A DNA stretch of 64,000 nt from Pomphorhynchus laevis (Eukaryota > Acanthocephala > Palaeacanthocephala > Echinorhynchida > Pomphorhynchidae): contig WNNJ02002056.1 in the NCBI GenBank assembly GCA_012934845.2, positions 62,001 to 126,000 of the forward strand, read 5' to 3'. Below the pieces are notes generated by a model. The model saw only the letters and a list, made by a program, of their open reading frames with translations, had not been told where the DNA came from and ran no database searches. Position numbers and translations under genes: made by a program. Shown here one piece after another: positions 55,301 through 64,000 of the stretch. Numbering within the stretch: position 1 is the stretch's first letter; each line of letters begins with the position of its first letter.

Positions 55301-55539
55301 TTTATCGATGGTCCTTAAACACTGGAATTGTATTGAATATTAAAATGTGTGCACATATGAGATTCGGTCATAGCTATGTGAGTCAAGAATATTTTATTGG
55401 CAACGAGTTTGTTGTTACCACGCAGTCCATTCAGGATCTTGGTATAATTGTTCAAAACAATCTTAAAAGACGTGCAACACTGATAGGATTTGTAACGCAG
55501 CATGAAGAATAACCTATATTGTCGAAAATCGCGGTATAG

Positions 55540-55663
55540 GTTTGTACGTATATTTCCTATATCTTTCCATTATCCCTTGCGTTCCACAAGGATGTGTAAT
55601 CAGACCGCTGCTTTTCAATATATGTAATATATCAAAAAAATTTAATTGTCCATGCGTAATTTA
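55540..55663 (+). mobile_element. LINE-F RT, part 1 (before the L2-A insertion)
   Basis: Reads PCVPQGCVIRPLLFNIC near 55573-55625, then CPCV, the RT stretch just before the catalytic box. It continues after L2-A copy 11 at 59882. Confidence 0.7.
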
Positions 55664-55689
55664 AAAAAGTTAGAGATCTAATATACATA

Positions 55690-55770
55690 CAATTATTCCT
55701 GTCAGTTCCAGATTATTCCTGTCAGTTCCAGATTATTCCTGTCAGTTCCAGATTATTCCTGTCAGTTCCG
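55690..55770 (+). repeat. 20-nt tandem repeats in the L2-A 5' leader (about 4 units)
   Basis: Unit TTATTCCTGTCAGTTCCAGA, four near-identical copies. Same position relative to ORF1 as the array at 24593-24790. Confidence 0.95.
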
Positions 55771-55814
55771 CTCGCTACGCTCGCGGATTGAGCTCAATCT
55801 ATCGATAAAAGGTC

Positions 55815-56816
55815 ATGCCTAAAAAAGCGCGATCTCAGATCCCTGTTCCTGATCAAGAATCTTCCACATCGGAATGCAATGATGGTTATACCAGCTTTGA
55901 AGTTGGATGCGATTCCAAAGATTGCGATGTATGGACACTTGTTCGTGTTAAAATATCCGACCACTCGGTGTATAAACGTAAACATTTCACTTGCGGTTTT
56001 TGTACATCAGTACGACTACTACAGTTATCCTGCTCATCTACTCCTGTATCACACACGACCACTCAGACCAATGCTGTTTTAGATGTTTCCCTCGCATCAA
56101 CACCTGACTTCGCATCATATAATCCCATTATTAAGCGTACTCTCTCTCACACACTCCTCGTTCAACTACGTACCAAACTTCCATTAATCTTTCTCATTCT
56201 AACAATGCTAACGGTAAAGCTTTTCATCTCGTACCTCCTCTTTCCTATTCCTCCCCCAATCTAAATAAATCTCAAACTTCTTTATTCTCCTCACGTACTC
56301 CTTACTCGACCTCCCCTGTATCACTCTCAATAATTTACACCCTTCCATCAAAATCATTTCCAGTAACATTTCCGATCAACTGATTCAACACTCCATTCCT
56401 GTCACTCATGCCCCAACCTATTTTAATTCTCCTTACTCTACCTCCCACGTAACACTTCCAAATAATTTACATCCTTCATTTAAAATCATATCCAGTCACA
56501 TCTCTGATCAACCGATTCAACACCCCGCTCCTGTCACACTTGCTCCAACCAATATTAATTCTCTATCAAGCACCCCTGTCATTTCCACTTCTATCTGCTC
56601 ATCTGCCTCGACTCCTACCAGCTCTGTCCGTCCACCACTTCCACTCTTAAAAATCGTTTTCCGAAATAGTTCACATGCCTCTTTTGTAATCTCCCAACGT
56701 TTTAAACTTCTTACCACTTCATCTACTTCACGTATCTTTCCTGACCGCTCCCCTTCTGATATTGCCCAGCTTAATTTAGCTCGCATTGAGAAACATCGAC
56801 GTTAAACAAACGACGA
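55815..56816 (+). pseudogene. L2-A ORF1 (copy 11), broken
   Basis: Starts MPKKARSQIPVPDQ at 55815, followed by the finger: VGCDSKDCDVWTLVRVKISD, then FTCGFC. A long Ser/Thr/Pro-rich middle leads to the conserved end (LKIVFRNSSHASFVISQRFK, AQLNLARIEKHRR) in another frame, so at least one frame change and one stop are present. It lacks the RRM-like end of CR1-B ORF1. Probably an RNA-binding partner of ORF2. Confidence 0.75.
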
Positions 56817-56882
56817 GTCATCCTTACCTATACGTCAAATCAACGGAAATTTTCACGTTGTTCACCCAAGGCCAAAAATTCG

Positions 56883-59785
56883 ATGGCGTCCCATCTCTCC
56901 CCCTTGTCTTCTTCGCTAGTCAATCTCGCTTTTAAGCATATTTTTCGTCTTAGTCTATTCAACACTCGCTCCATTCTTCATAAAGCTGATATGCTTCTCG
57001 ATATCTTCGATCAATTATCTATCGATATTCTCTGTATTACCGAATCCTGGCACTCTGACTCCGACGATCTTGCTATTCGTCGTCTATGTCGCTCTGGTTG
57101 TTCTCTAGTTGAATCAGCTCGTCAAATTGCATCTCATACATCTACTGCTTCATGGCGGTATTGTTGCCATTGCTCGTCACCCAATGTCTTTACGTAAAAT
57201 CAACGTTAACATCCGTTACACTTCGTTCGAATTACTTATATGCAGATTATCAACGCCTTTCCCTCAAGAACTTGTGATTGTATACCCCGTCCAGGTTCAG
57301 TTGCCCCATCACGTATCTTCTTTAACGACCTTGCAGATCTAATGTCTCACTGTTCATTGCCTTATACTCCTTTTGTTCTCGGTGACTTTAACATTCGTCT
57401 TGATCGCCCGTCTGACTGACTCTATCACTTTAACTTATCTTTTTTCTGATTTTAACTATAAATTACTTTCAACAAGCCCAACTCATATTCTCGGCGGTGC
57501 TCTCGACATCATTGCTGTTCCTATCTGCTTCAATGACTATACTTCCTTGTCAATTACTGATCCTGGTCTTTCCGGTCATTTCCTTGTCACTCTTACTCTT
57601 ACTCGTTCCCATCTCCTTCTCCGCCTTTACCATTATCTACACCAAGTCGACCCTGGAAGCTTCTCGATATCCCTATTCTCTGCACAGCCTTACTCAATTC
57701 TTCACTCTTTTCACTTCCTCTTAACTATCTCTCTCCCGATGATCTCTGCATTCGGTTTGATTCTGAACTTACGTCGATCCTTAATAACCTTCTGCCTAGT
57801 CGACTTCAACGTTCCCAGCGCTTACACCATGCTCCCTGGTTCGATTCTGACTGTAGTCTTTCTAAGCGTCGGCTCTGTCACTCTTTTCGTATGTATAAAG
57901 GCTTTCTTAAACGTTCTCCCAACTCACTCCCTCCAAATCTTCGTGATTCCTACTTTATCTCAACGCCGTTCATATCTCATTCTTATACATACTAAACGTA
58001 CTCTCTTTTGGCGAAATCAACTCGAATCATCTTCCAACTCTAAATCTCATTAGAAAATCTTAAACTCAATTCTTTGACGATCATCTACCCCTTGTAATAT
58101 AAATCCTGATGAATTTTCTTCTTATCTACAAACTAAGCTATCTAATTTACTTTTCCTACTACCCAGAACTATTGTACCCACTCTTCTCTTTAAATAATTC
58201 CCTCCCAGAACTATTCCACCTTCTTCCTGTTTCGTCTGATGAAGTTTCTTCGGTTCTGCTGTCATTACCTAATAAAACCTCTCGTTCTTACCTAATTCCC
58301 ACTCACTTGCTTAAAAATATATGCTCCTCTATCTTACCCTTCCTAACCACATTGTTCAACTCGTCCATCCGTAGCCGTACATTTCCTTCCATCTGGAAAT
58401 GCGCCACTGTTCGTCCTCTCATCAAAAAGCAATCTCTCGACTCTTCACTACCATCTTCGTACCGTCCTATTTCACTTCTCCCAACCCTCTCTAAACTCCT
58501 TGAGCGTCTCGTTCTTAAGCAAGTTAATACATATCTCTATTCCTCTAACTTATTTCCTCCCTTCCAAGCCGCTTTTCGCTCTAATTACTCTACCGAAATT
58601 GCATGTCTTAAAGTTTATAACGACTTACTCATATCGCGCGATCATAAATTATGTAGTGTCATAGTTTCTCTTGATCTATCGTCTGCTTTTGACATCGTCG
58701 ATCACTCGATTCTTCTCCATCGCCTTCGCCATGATTATGACTTCTCTTTACCCACTGTATCATGGTTTTCTTCATATCTATCAAACCGTACATTTCGCGT
58801 CTATTCTAACTCTTCTCTCTCCCATCCTTCGTCCATTCCGTCCGGTGTTCCACAAGGCTCCGTATTAGGCCCTATGCTTTTCTCTCTTCTTCTCGGTGAT
58901 TTGTCTTCGATTTCTCATAAATTTAACTTCCATGTTATGCAATATGCTGATGACATTCTCATCTATGCTCATGCACCTGTTTATCGTATTCGCGATCTTA
59001 GTGTTTCTGCTTCCGACTGTCTTGTCTCAATTTCCAATCATCTTTCTTCTCTTCGCCTTTCTCTGAATCCTGATAAATCCAAAATTATGTAGATCCTATC
59101 TCAACGCCTCGGCTTCGAACCTCCCTCTGTATCATTAAATTCTACAATTATTCCTATCGTTGATAATCTCGTTTTCCTAGGCTTCCATTTTGACAACCGA
59201 CTTTCACTTAAACCTTTCGTTAGAGATAAAGTACGCTCATCTACCTTGATACTCCGCAACCTCCGTCGAGTTCGTAGATTGATCGATTTCCCTTCTTGTG
59301 TGACTCTAATATCTTCTAACCTTTTTTCTAGACTCGATTATTGTCTTAGTCTATTTTCCAACTCACCTAAATCCACTCTTCTTCCCCTACAACGCATCGT
59401 CAACGCAGCCGTCCGAATTCTCCTCCGTCTTCGTCGTTTTGATCATACATCCTACCATCTTGCTTCTCTCGATTTGCCTACAATTTATTGTCGTGTTCAA
59501 ATTCGTCTTCTTATCGTTGCTTTCCGCCTTGTAACTTTTCATACCCCTTCATTTCTCAACCTTCCTTTTCTTGATAATTCTCGTCCTGTTTACTGTTCTT
59601 TGCGTTCCTGTAATTTCCTTCTTTTGCATGTCCCAAACTACTCTACATCCTTTAGACTCCGCTCCTTCCTGGTGGCTGCTCCTCTATCGTGGAATCATCT
59701 GCCCATTCATATACGCCAATCAACTTCCCTGCAGTGCTTCAAACGCCAAATCCGATCCCATTTTAACAATTTATATGCTTGACTT
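56883..59785 (+). pseudogene. L2-A ORF2 (copy 11): endonuclease and RT, broken
   Basis: Starts MASHLSPLSSSLVNLAFKHI at 56883, inside the last 45-50 bases of ORF1 in another frame. Endonuclease: NTRSILHKADMLLDIFDQLS, ITESWHSDSDD, VLGDFNI-like near 57375, DPGLSGHFLVT (SDH changed to SGH). RT: SSYRPISLLPTLSKLLERLV, STEIACLKVYNDLLISRD, SLDLSSAFDIVDHSILL (near 58670), GVPQGSVLGPMLFSLLLGDL, QYADDILIYA (near 58940). The C-terminus is open from 59246. Several frame changes and stops in the endonuclease and linker. Confidence 0.82.
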
Positions 59786-59811
59786 TTTCATTTTTGTTTG
59801 TGGACTTGTAA

Positions 59812-59828
59812 GCGTACAGCTTGTACGC
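59812..59828 (+). other. L2-A 3' stem-loop (reference copy)
   Basis: GCGTACA and TGTACGC form a 7-bp stem with a 3-nt loop, followed by ATTTGCCAC and an A-rich tail. Also at 6682-6697, 15266-15282, 18280-18296, 24387-24402, 32743-32759, 48479-48495 and 51634-51649. In the L2 group a 3' stem-loop is known to be recognised by the element's RT (eel UnaL2). Confidence 0.88.
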
Positions 59829-59881
59829 ATTTGCCACATTAAATAAATTTGTATTATATTATTATTTGTATTATTAATTTA

Positions 59882-60640
59882 TGCCGATGACCTTATGCTG
59901 TGGCGAGCATTGGTTTGTATCCTAGATATACAACTTGTTCAACAAGGGTTTCTTTTAAATCCTGAAAAATATAGTCATTTGTATTTAGGTAATATAAATC
60001 TAGTCAGGGTATACTCAATTTGAGACTATCAGATTCAAGAAGTCCCTAACATATCATATCTTGGAGTCGTTATGTCTAATGACTTAGCACCCTTCTCCGT
60101 GTTAAAGTCTTGTCGTAAAAATATAAATCATTACTCGGCTTCCTCCAGTGCTTTTTCGGTCAATTCGACAAATAGTTTTAAAATTGTCTATAACATCATT
60201 GTATCGCCACATATGTTAATGCATCTCCAGTCCCTACTCCTCAGTTTCGTAGGGATAAGATTCTTTATGAAAATATATTGCGTAAAGCTGCCCACTTTGT
60301 GCCATCAGTACAATCGATACCATACTCCGAAAGACTGAAACTTCTCGACATACATTCAGTAAAACTCGCTTTAAAAAATACTGATATGATGTTCGTGTGG
60401 AGATCACTTATTGCACCTGACCATACATTCCGCTAAATGTTCGAATTCCACCATGTCAATCAACTTCGCGGTCATCAGTACACACTGTACATAAAAGCGC
60501 TCTAATAAAGCGCTATTATCAATTCGTGATCGCATTGATCCATTGTGGAATTCTCTAACAACCAATATAATGGACTGTTGCAGTGTAACTTCATCCAAGT
60601 GGAGACTTCGTCGTTTTCCCAATCGTTTTTTTATTTTTAT
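59882..60640 (+). mobile_element. LINE-F RT, part 2 (after the L2-A insertion)
   Basis: Continues the interrupted RT with YADDLMLWRALV (the leading Y spans the duplication), GFLLNPEKYSHLYLGNINLV, ISYLGVVMSNDLAPFSVLKS and a C-terminal region to about 60640. A few stops and frame changes. Confidence 0.75.
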
Positions 60641-61018
60641 CTATTTTTGTTGTTGTGATAAAACTTATAATGAAAACTTCCGAAAACTTCGAAAATTTGG
60701 ACGGTGATAGGATTTTCCTTATTGAGGCTGTGTGAAACCTAAACTTTGTTTGTACGGTGATAGTAAGCTAAAGCGTTTTTATTTAACTTTTGCAACATTC
60801 AGATACCTCCTCTACAAATTTATTGTTATTAATGTTTCACAATTATCTTAAATTGTTACTATTAAATAAATAGTAAGCTATAACCACATGATTTTATTCA
60901 TATTATGTATTATTCATATTATTTTATGTTGTTTACCTATAATTGTTGTTTTATATTTTTAATTAAATAATATATTATATTTATATAAAAATATATAATA
61001 ATTTAATATATTCATATT
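60641..61018. other. no gene seen
   Basis: AT-rich flank after LINE-F; nothing recognised. Confidence 0.4.
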
Positions 61019-61200
61019 ATATTTCCTTTATATAGTTTTTTATTGGTTTTTGATGTTATCAAATCATACAATCTTTGATTTTTTTGTTGTTTTTAGATTT
61101 ATTTGAGTTTTTTAATTATAAATAGTTGATAAAGAATTATTGGAGCCGGGTCAAAAGAGGAAGATTTTTTTGATATTTCATTATTTTCTGCAAAAATAAT
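61019..61200 (+). repeat. dispersed repeat (GGAGC-TCAAA family), copy 2
   Basis: Shares about 180 bases with copy 3, from ATAGTTTTTTATTGG to TTTTTTTGATATTTC, and the core with copies 1 and 4. Confidence 0.8.
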
Positions 61201-61530
61201 GATTTTAATATATCAATTTAATGAACTGAATTAATAATATAAATGCAAAACAACAAGTTCAACACAATTGTCTTAAGTGAAAGCATTCTATATTTTACCA
61301 GTGACATACAAGATTTATAAAGACTTATAGGTCATAATTTAAATATTAGGTATTTAACATTTTAAATTAATTTTAAACTTACAATTTTAATCTAATCATC
61401 ATTGTTTTGAAAGTCTTATAAAATGTCAACCAAGAAGAATTAAATGAAACATAAACTCAAATTTGTAAATTGCAAACTATTTCCTTGTGTTCATTCATTT
61501 TTATCATTTGCCGAGAGCAATCTCATATTT

Positions 61531-61733
61531 CCTTCTATAGTTTTTTATTGGTTTTTGATGTTATCAAATCATACAATCTTTGATTTTTTTGTTGTATTTA
61601 GATTTATTTGAGTTTTTTAATTATAAATAGTTGATAAAGAATTATTGGAGCCGGGTCAAAAGAGCAAGATTTTTTTGATATTTCTTTACCTTGTTAGCAT
61701 CTTCAGAAAATTACAATCAATTGTAATTTTCTG
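61531..61733 (+). repeat. dispersed repeat (GGAGC-TCAAA family), copy 3
   Basis: Near-identical to copy 2 over its first 170 bases. It ends in a perfect inverted repeat at 61704-61733 (CAGAAAATTACAAT, two bases, and its complement). Confidence 0.8.
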
Positions 61734-62397
61734 AGATTTATTGAATTAATTAAATTAATTTTCTAATTTATTGTGTTCAATCATTTTTATCCATTGCCGA
61801 GAGGCAATCAGGGTGATAAAAACTATTCATTAAGTTTTGATGAGAGTAAAAACTATGTCTGAAGTACAAATATTAGATGATAAAAATTATTTAAATAACA
61901 TTATTAATATAAAACAATTGATGAATTGATTATTTATATAAATTATAATTGATAAAAATACCTTCGAACTAGCGGCATTTAATAGGCACACATTACAATG
62001 GAAAGAAAAATAATGAAAATGATAATACTTTTTCAGTAATTGTGGATGCAAGCCAGTAGTTGTTTATGCTTTTTATAGTTTGCCTGAACGAATATTACGA
62101 AACAATTTGTCGTATAATGCTCGCTCTCCACGAGGGAACATGAAAATGTACCTGCCGGTTCTGTGATGGTAATTAATCCGATATTATATGTTTTTAATTG
62201 TTATTGTAGACTTTGAGGTAATAAACAAAATGAGAAATTAATTGTTCACAATATCATTTATTTAGATCTTTTACGTGGTAGATTGCATGATTAATTTAAT
62301 GATTATTTAATCATCAAATTAAAATGAGCACGTTCTTCTTAATAGAAGAAGCATGTAATGCTCGTTAAAGGTGCTTGATTATCCGTTTAAATACTAG
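61734..62397. other. no gene seen
   Basis: AT-rich; a CATTTTTATC-ATTGCCGAGAG word recurs near 61497 and 61786. No coding frame recognised. Confidence 0.4.
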
Positions 62398-62495
62398 TGT
62401 TCGTAAATAATTATTTGGAGCTGGATCAAAGAAAAGAAGAAATTTTATTTGATGTTTCGCTAACTTCTGTTATCATCTTCAGAAAATTACAATTT
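62398..62495 (+). repeat. dispersed repeat (GGAGC-TCAAA family), copy 4
   Basis: TAATTATTTGGAGCTGGATC, then TTTGATGTTTCGCTAAC and ATCTTCAGAAAATTACAATT. Closest to copy 1. Confidence 0.68.
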
Positions 62496-62699
62496 TTTAA
62501 TAAGGATTTTATTACATAACAACCGATAACTAAATAAATAACAGAAAGGAAAAGAGTCAGAGTCACAAAAAAACTAGTCAACTGTATATTCAATGATCTG
62601 TGCTAACTTCTTCCCAAATTAAGGTCTCAAATCCACTGGGATCTGAGTCCTCCAACCAATCCAACACGCCGCTCTCCGACTGAACCACCCGGGGTCTTT

Positions 62700-64000
62700 C
62701 ACCCCCCCCCCCGAAGAGACCAGTCGGCGCGGACTATGTTGGGTAAGCGAGAGATGAGGAGCTTAAGAAATCTTAGTCTTTGCTCTGGGGGACGTCCTCC
62801 AGAGAAGAAGACTAATCCCGAGATAGCCCAGGTGCCCAAGGGCGCACCTGAGTTTTCCCATTCAACGACAGATGCTGGGCCCGTTTCAGAGCCCAACTAG
62901 CTCTCTTCAGGATACGTTTTAGTCTATCCAGGTCAGCTTTCGCTGACCAGTTCACCGAAACGGTGAACCCCAGGTATTTTACTCGACTTGTGAAGGTAGG
63001 GAGTGGATCATAGGCAAAAAAGGAGGCTAGAGCCTAGAGTGCTAGTCTCTTAAGCTTTTGCTTCGTCGCAGGGGAGCCATGAAAGACAACCTCCTGCGAT
63101 TTGGCGGAGTTTAGAACAAGATTGGATATGGGTAACTGGTCTTTTAATCTTAAAAAGAAACGGCTGATGCTAGAGACTACGTCCTTACACCTGCGTCCAG
63201 AGAACAGGGACTGTGGTGTCATCAGCGTACACCACTAGACGTTGTTCCTGTTGTTTAAATATTTTGAAGAGATTAATGGAGGCGGTAAGATACAAGATAG
63301 GAGAAAGAGGGGAACCTTGAGGCACACCCGTAATAGGGTAGAACTGACGCGCATCAGGGTCGTCTTCGTAGTAGAATCGCTTGGTATACAACAGTATCTC
63401 CATTCTGTTAACAATTCTCGCAGGCAACCCGAGGGACCTGAGAGAAGAGATAACAAAAGGAATGGAGATGCGGTCAAATGCAGCGGAAAAGTCAAGGAAA
63501 ACAGCCACAGCAAGTTGATGGCTATTCTCCCGACAGAACTGATGCACTTCACCTACTGCTGAATGGACCGAGCGACCTTTGACGAACCCATGGAAACCAG
63601 GTGGGATTAAATTACGGCTACTTAAATGATCGCGGATTCTACGCGCAAGCGCTTTTTCGTTGATCGATACGAGGGCATTTTGAATCGAAATGGGCCGCAG
63701 GTCTTTAGGACATGAGACCGGATATTTTTTGGGTAAAAAAATTCTACGACTAATGTTGATGTCGGCTACATCGGATGGGGTTGGTAATAGCATTGTGACG
63801 GCCACCTCCCTTCTTTGATCGGCTATCAAAAGCTGACAGACACGAGAAGAGAGAGGAACGACGGTTTTGGAGGTGCCCGGAAGAGACCCCCAGGCATTGA
63901 GTATATCTGGGACAGATATATCTCTACTCCTGAAGTCTCCCCAAGGCGGGATTGGTTGTGGTGATTGAGTGGCTCCATAATTGTGTAGGGAAAGTGACTC
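62700..64000 (-). mobile_element. Jockey-like LINE (family E) copy 3, RT part, runs off the window
   Basis: The minus strand is open for 214 residues (63829-63185): ISRRIFLPKKYPVSCPKDLR, PISIQNALVSINEKALARRI, HGFVKGRSVHSAVGEVHQFC, VFLDFSAAFDRISIPFVISS, ITGVPQGSPLSPILY and VVYADDTTV at the end, where the frame shifts. The rest of RT (LVLNSAKSQEVVFHG and the C-terminus) continues to about 62760. An 11-C run lies at 62702-62712. It is better preserved than copies 1 and 2; ORF1 and endonuclease would lie beyond 64000. Confidence 0.87.

Larger units (their letters stand above)
51148..55510 (+). mobile_element. CR1-B2 LINE, broken, with an L2-A insertion in ORF1
   Basis: A relative of CR1-B. The ORF1 start MGRRKGNDIPEFISRQ at 51296 precedes a finger (RCDGDGCNAWTTVTVQ, then a Cys pair). 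ORF1 resumes after the L2-A insertion (52343 on) and ends with LLKVVFDSADNTRAVL, GYRLKGKTTKIFKDLS, IRNFRVVCRRP. ORF2 from 53117: VAYTNLRSILPKFDEL, CYRSPQSS, LLVGDFNIPSAGH near 53650, then ADWRKAIVVPIYKNGEKDD, HGFRPRRLGLTNLLHVRED, IFLDFSRAFDRVPH near 54960, TSGAP-stop, FADNVKV near 55220 (catalytic box with Asn for the second Asp). At least five frame breaks or stops. The 3' end is lost near 55510. Confidence 0.83.
55664..59874 (+). mobile_element. L2-A LINE copy 11, full length (4.2 kb), several frame breaks
   Basis: The reference copy for the family. Order: short A-rich start, 20-nt leader repeats (55690-55770), leader, ORF1, ORF2, 3' stem-loop (59812-59828) and tail AAATAAATTTGTATTATATT. 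It is flanked by TAATTTA at 55657-55663 and 59875-59881, a 7-bp target duplication. Removing it restores an open RT frame of LINE-F. The domain wording (LGDFNI, SDHF-like, LDLSSAFDIVDHSILLHRL, C-terminal WNHLPIHIR) is that of the L2 group. Both ORFs are interrupted, so it is dead, but the 3' half is very close to copies 3 and 7. Confidence 0.92.

Overview
This is an AT-rich animal (metazoan, invertebrate-like) nuclear window. Two spliceable or complete host genes support this: the first coding exon of SRP54 (minus strand, 1051-1220, ending at a GTATGT donor) and a complete NDUFS7, the 20 kDa complex I subunit (minus strand, 9319-9924). The phylum cannot be fixed from the sequence. The mixture of L2/CR1-like LINEs, Jockey-like LINEs, a Penelope-like element and a CXC-RT-endonuclease element fits several invertebrate lineages.

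Almost everything else is retroelement sequence, mostly nested and broken. The commonest family (called L2-A here) has eleven copies: 3925-6735(+), 7795-8095(-), 14688-15312(+), 18258-21860(-), 22110-24425(+), 24585-25240(+), 32712-33012(-), 47510-48530(+), 49085-50140(-), 51610-52318(-) and 55664-59874(+). The last is a full-length 4.2 kb copy bounded by a 7-bp target duplication. L2-A carries 20-nt tandem repeats in its 5' leader, a Cys4/Trp finger in ORF1, an endonuclease-RT ORF2, and a covarying 3' stem-loop. A CR1-like element at about 10060-14330 is nearly intact. A relative at 51148-55510 is broken and carries an L2-A insertion. Jockey-like copies lie at 35305-37500(-), 37630-38620(+) and 62700-64000(-). 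A recent 5'-truncated RT element (43616-45597) has an exact 15-bp target duplication.

Layout: 1-1640 SRP54 exon plus a hammerhead ribozyme; 1650-8095 LINE remnants; 8096-9318 spacer; 9319-9924 NDUFS7; 10060-25240 LINEs; 25336-27835 a 1251-bp tandem duplication related to the 3' part of the Penelope-like element; 29322-34475 two head-to-head CXC-RT elements; 34500-38620 Jockey-like remnants; 38885-41125 two head-to-tail Penelope-like copies; 41280-42700 RT scraps; 42966-47140 a 426-bp repeat family with a LINE inserted; 47495-60640 LINEs; 60641-62700 dispersed unclassified repeats; 62700-64000 Jockey-like RT running off the window.

The most notable RNA-level signals are a textbook hammerhead ribozyme (173-251), a conserved roughly 102-nt pseudoknot-like module in four copies tied to the Penelope-like 3' region, the L2-A 3' stem-loop supported by compensatory changes, and a 150-nt hairpin with a 4-nt loop (40770-40919).
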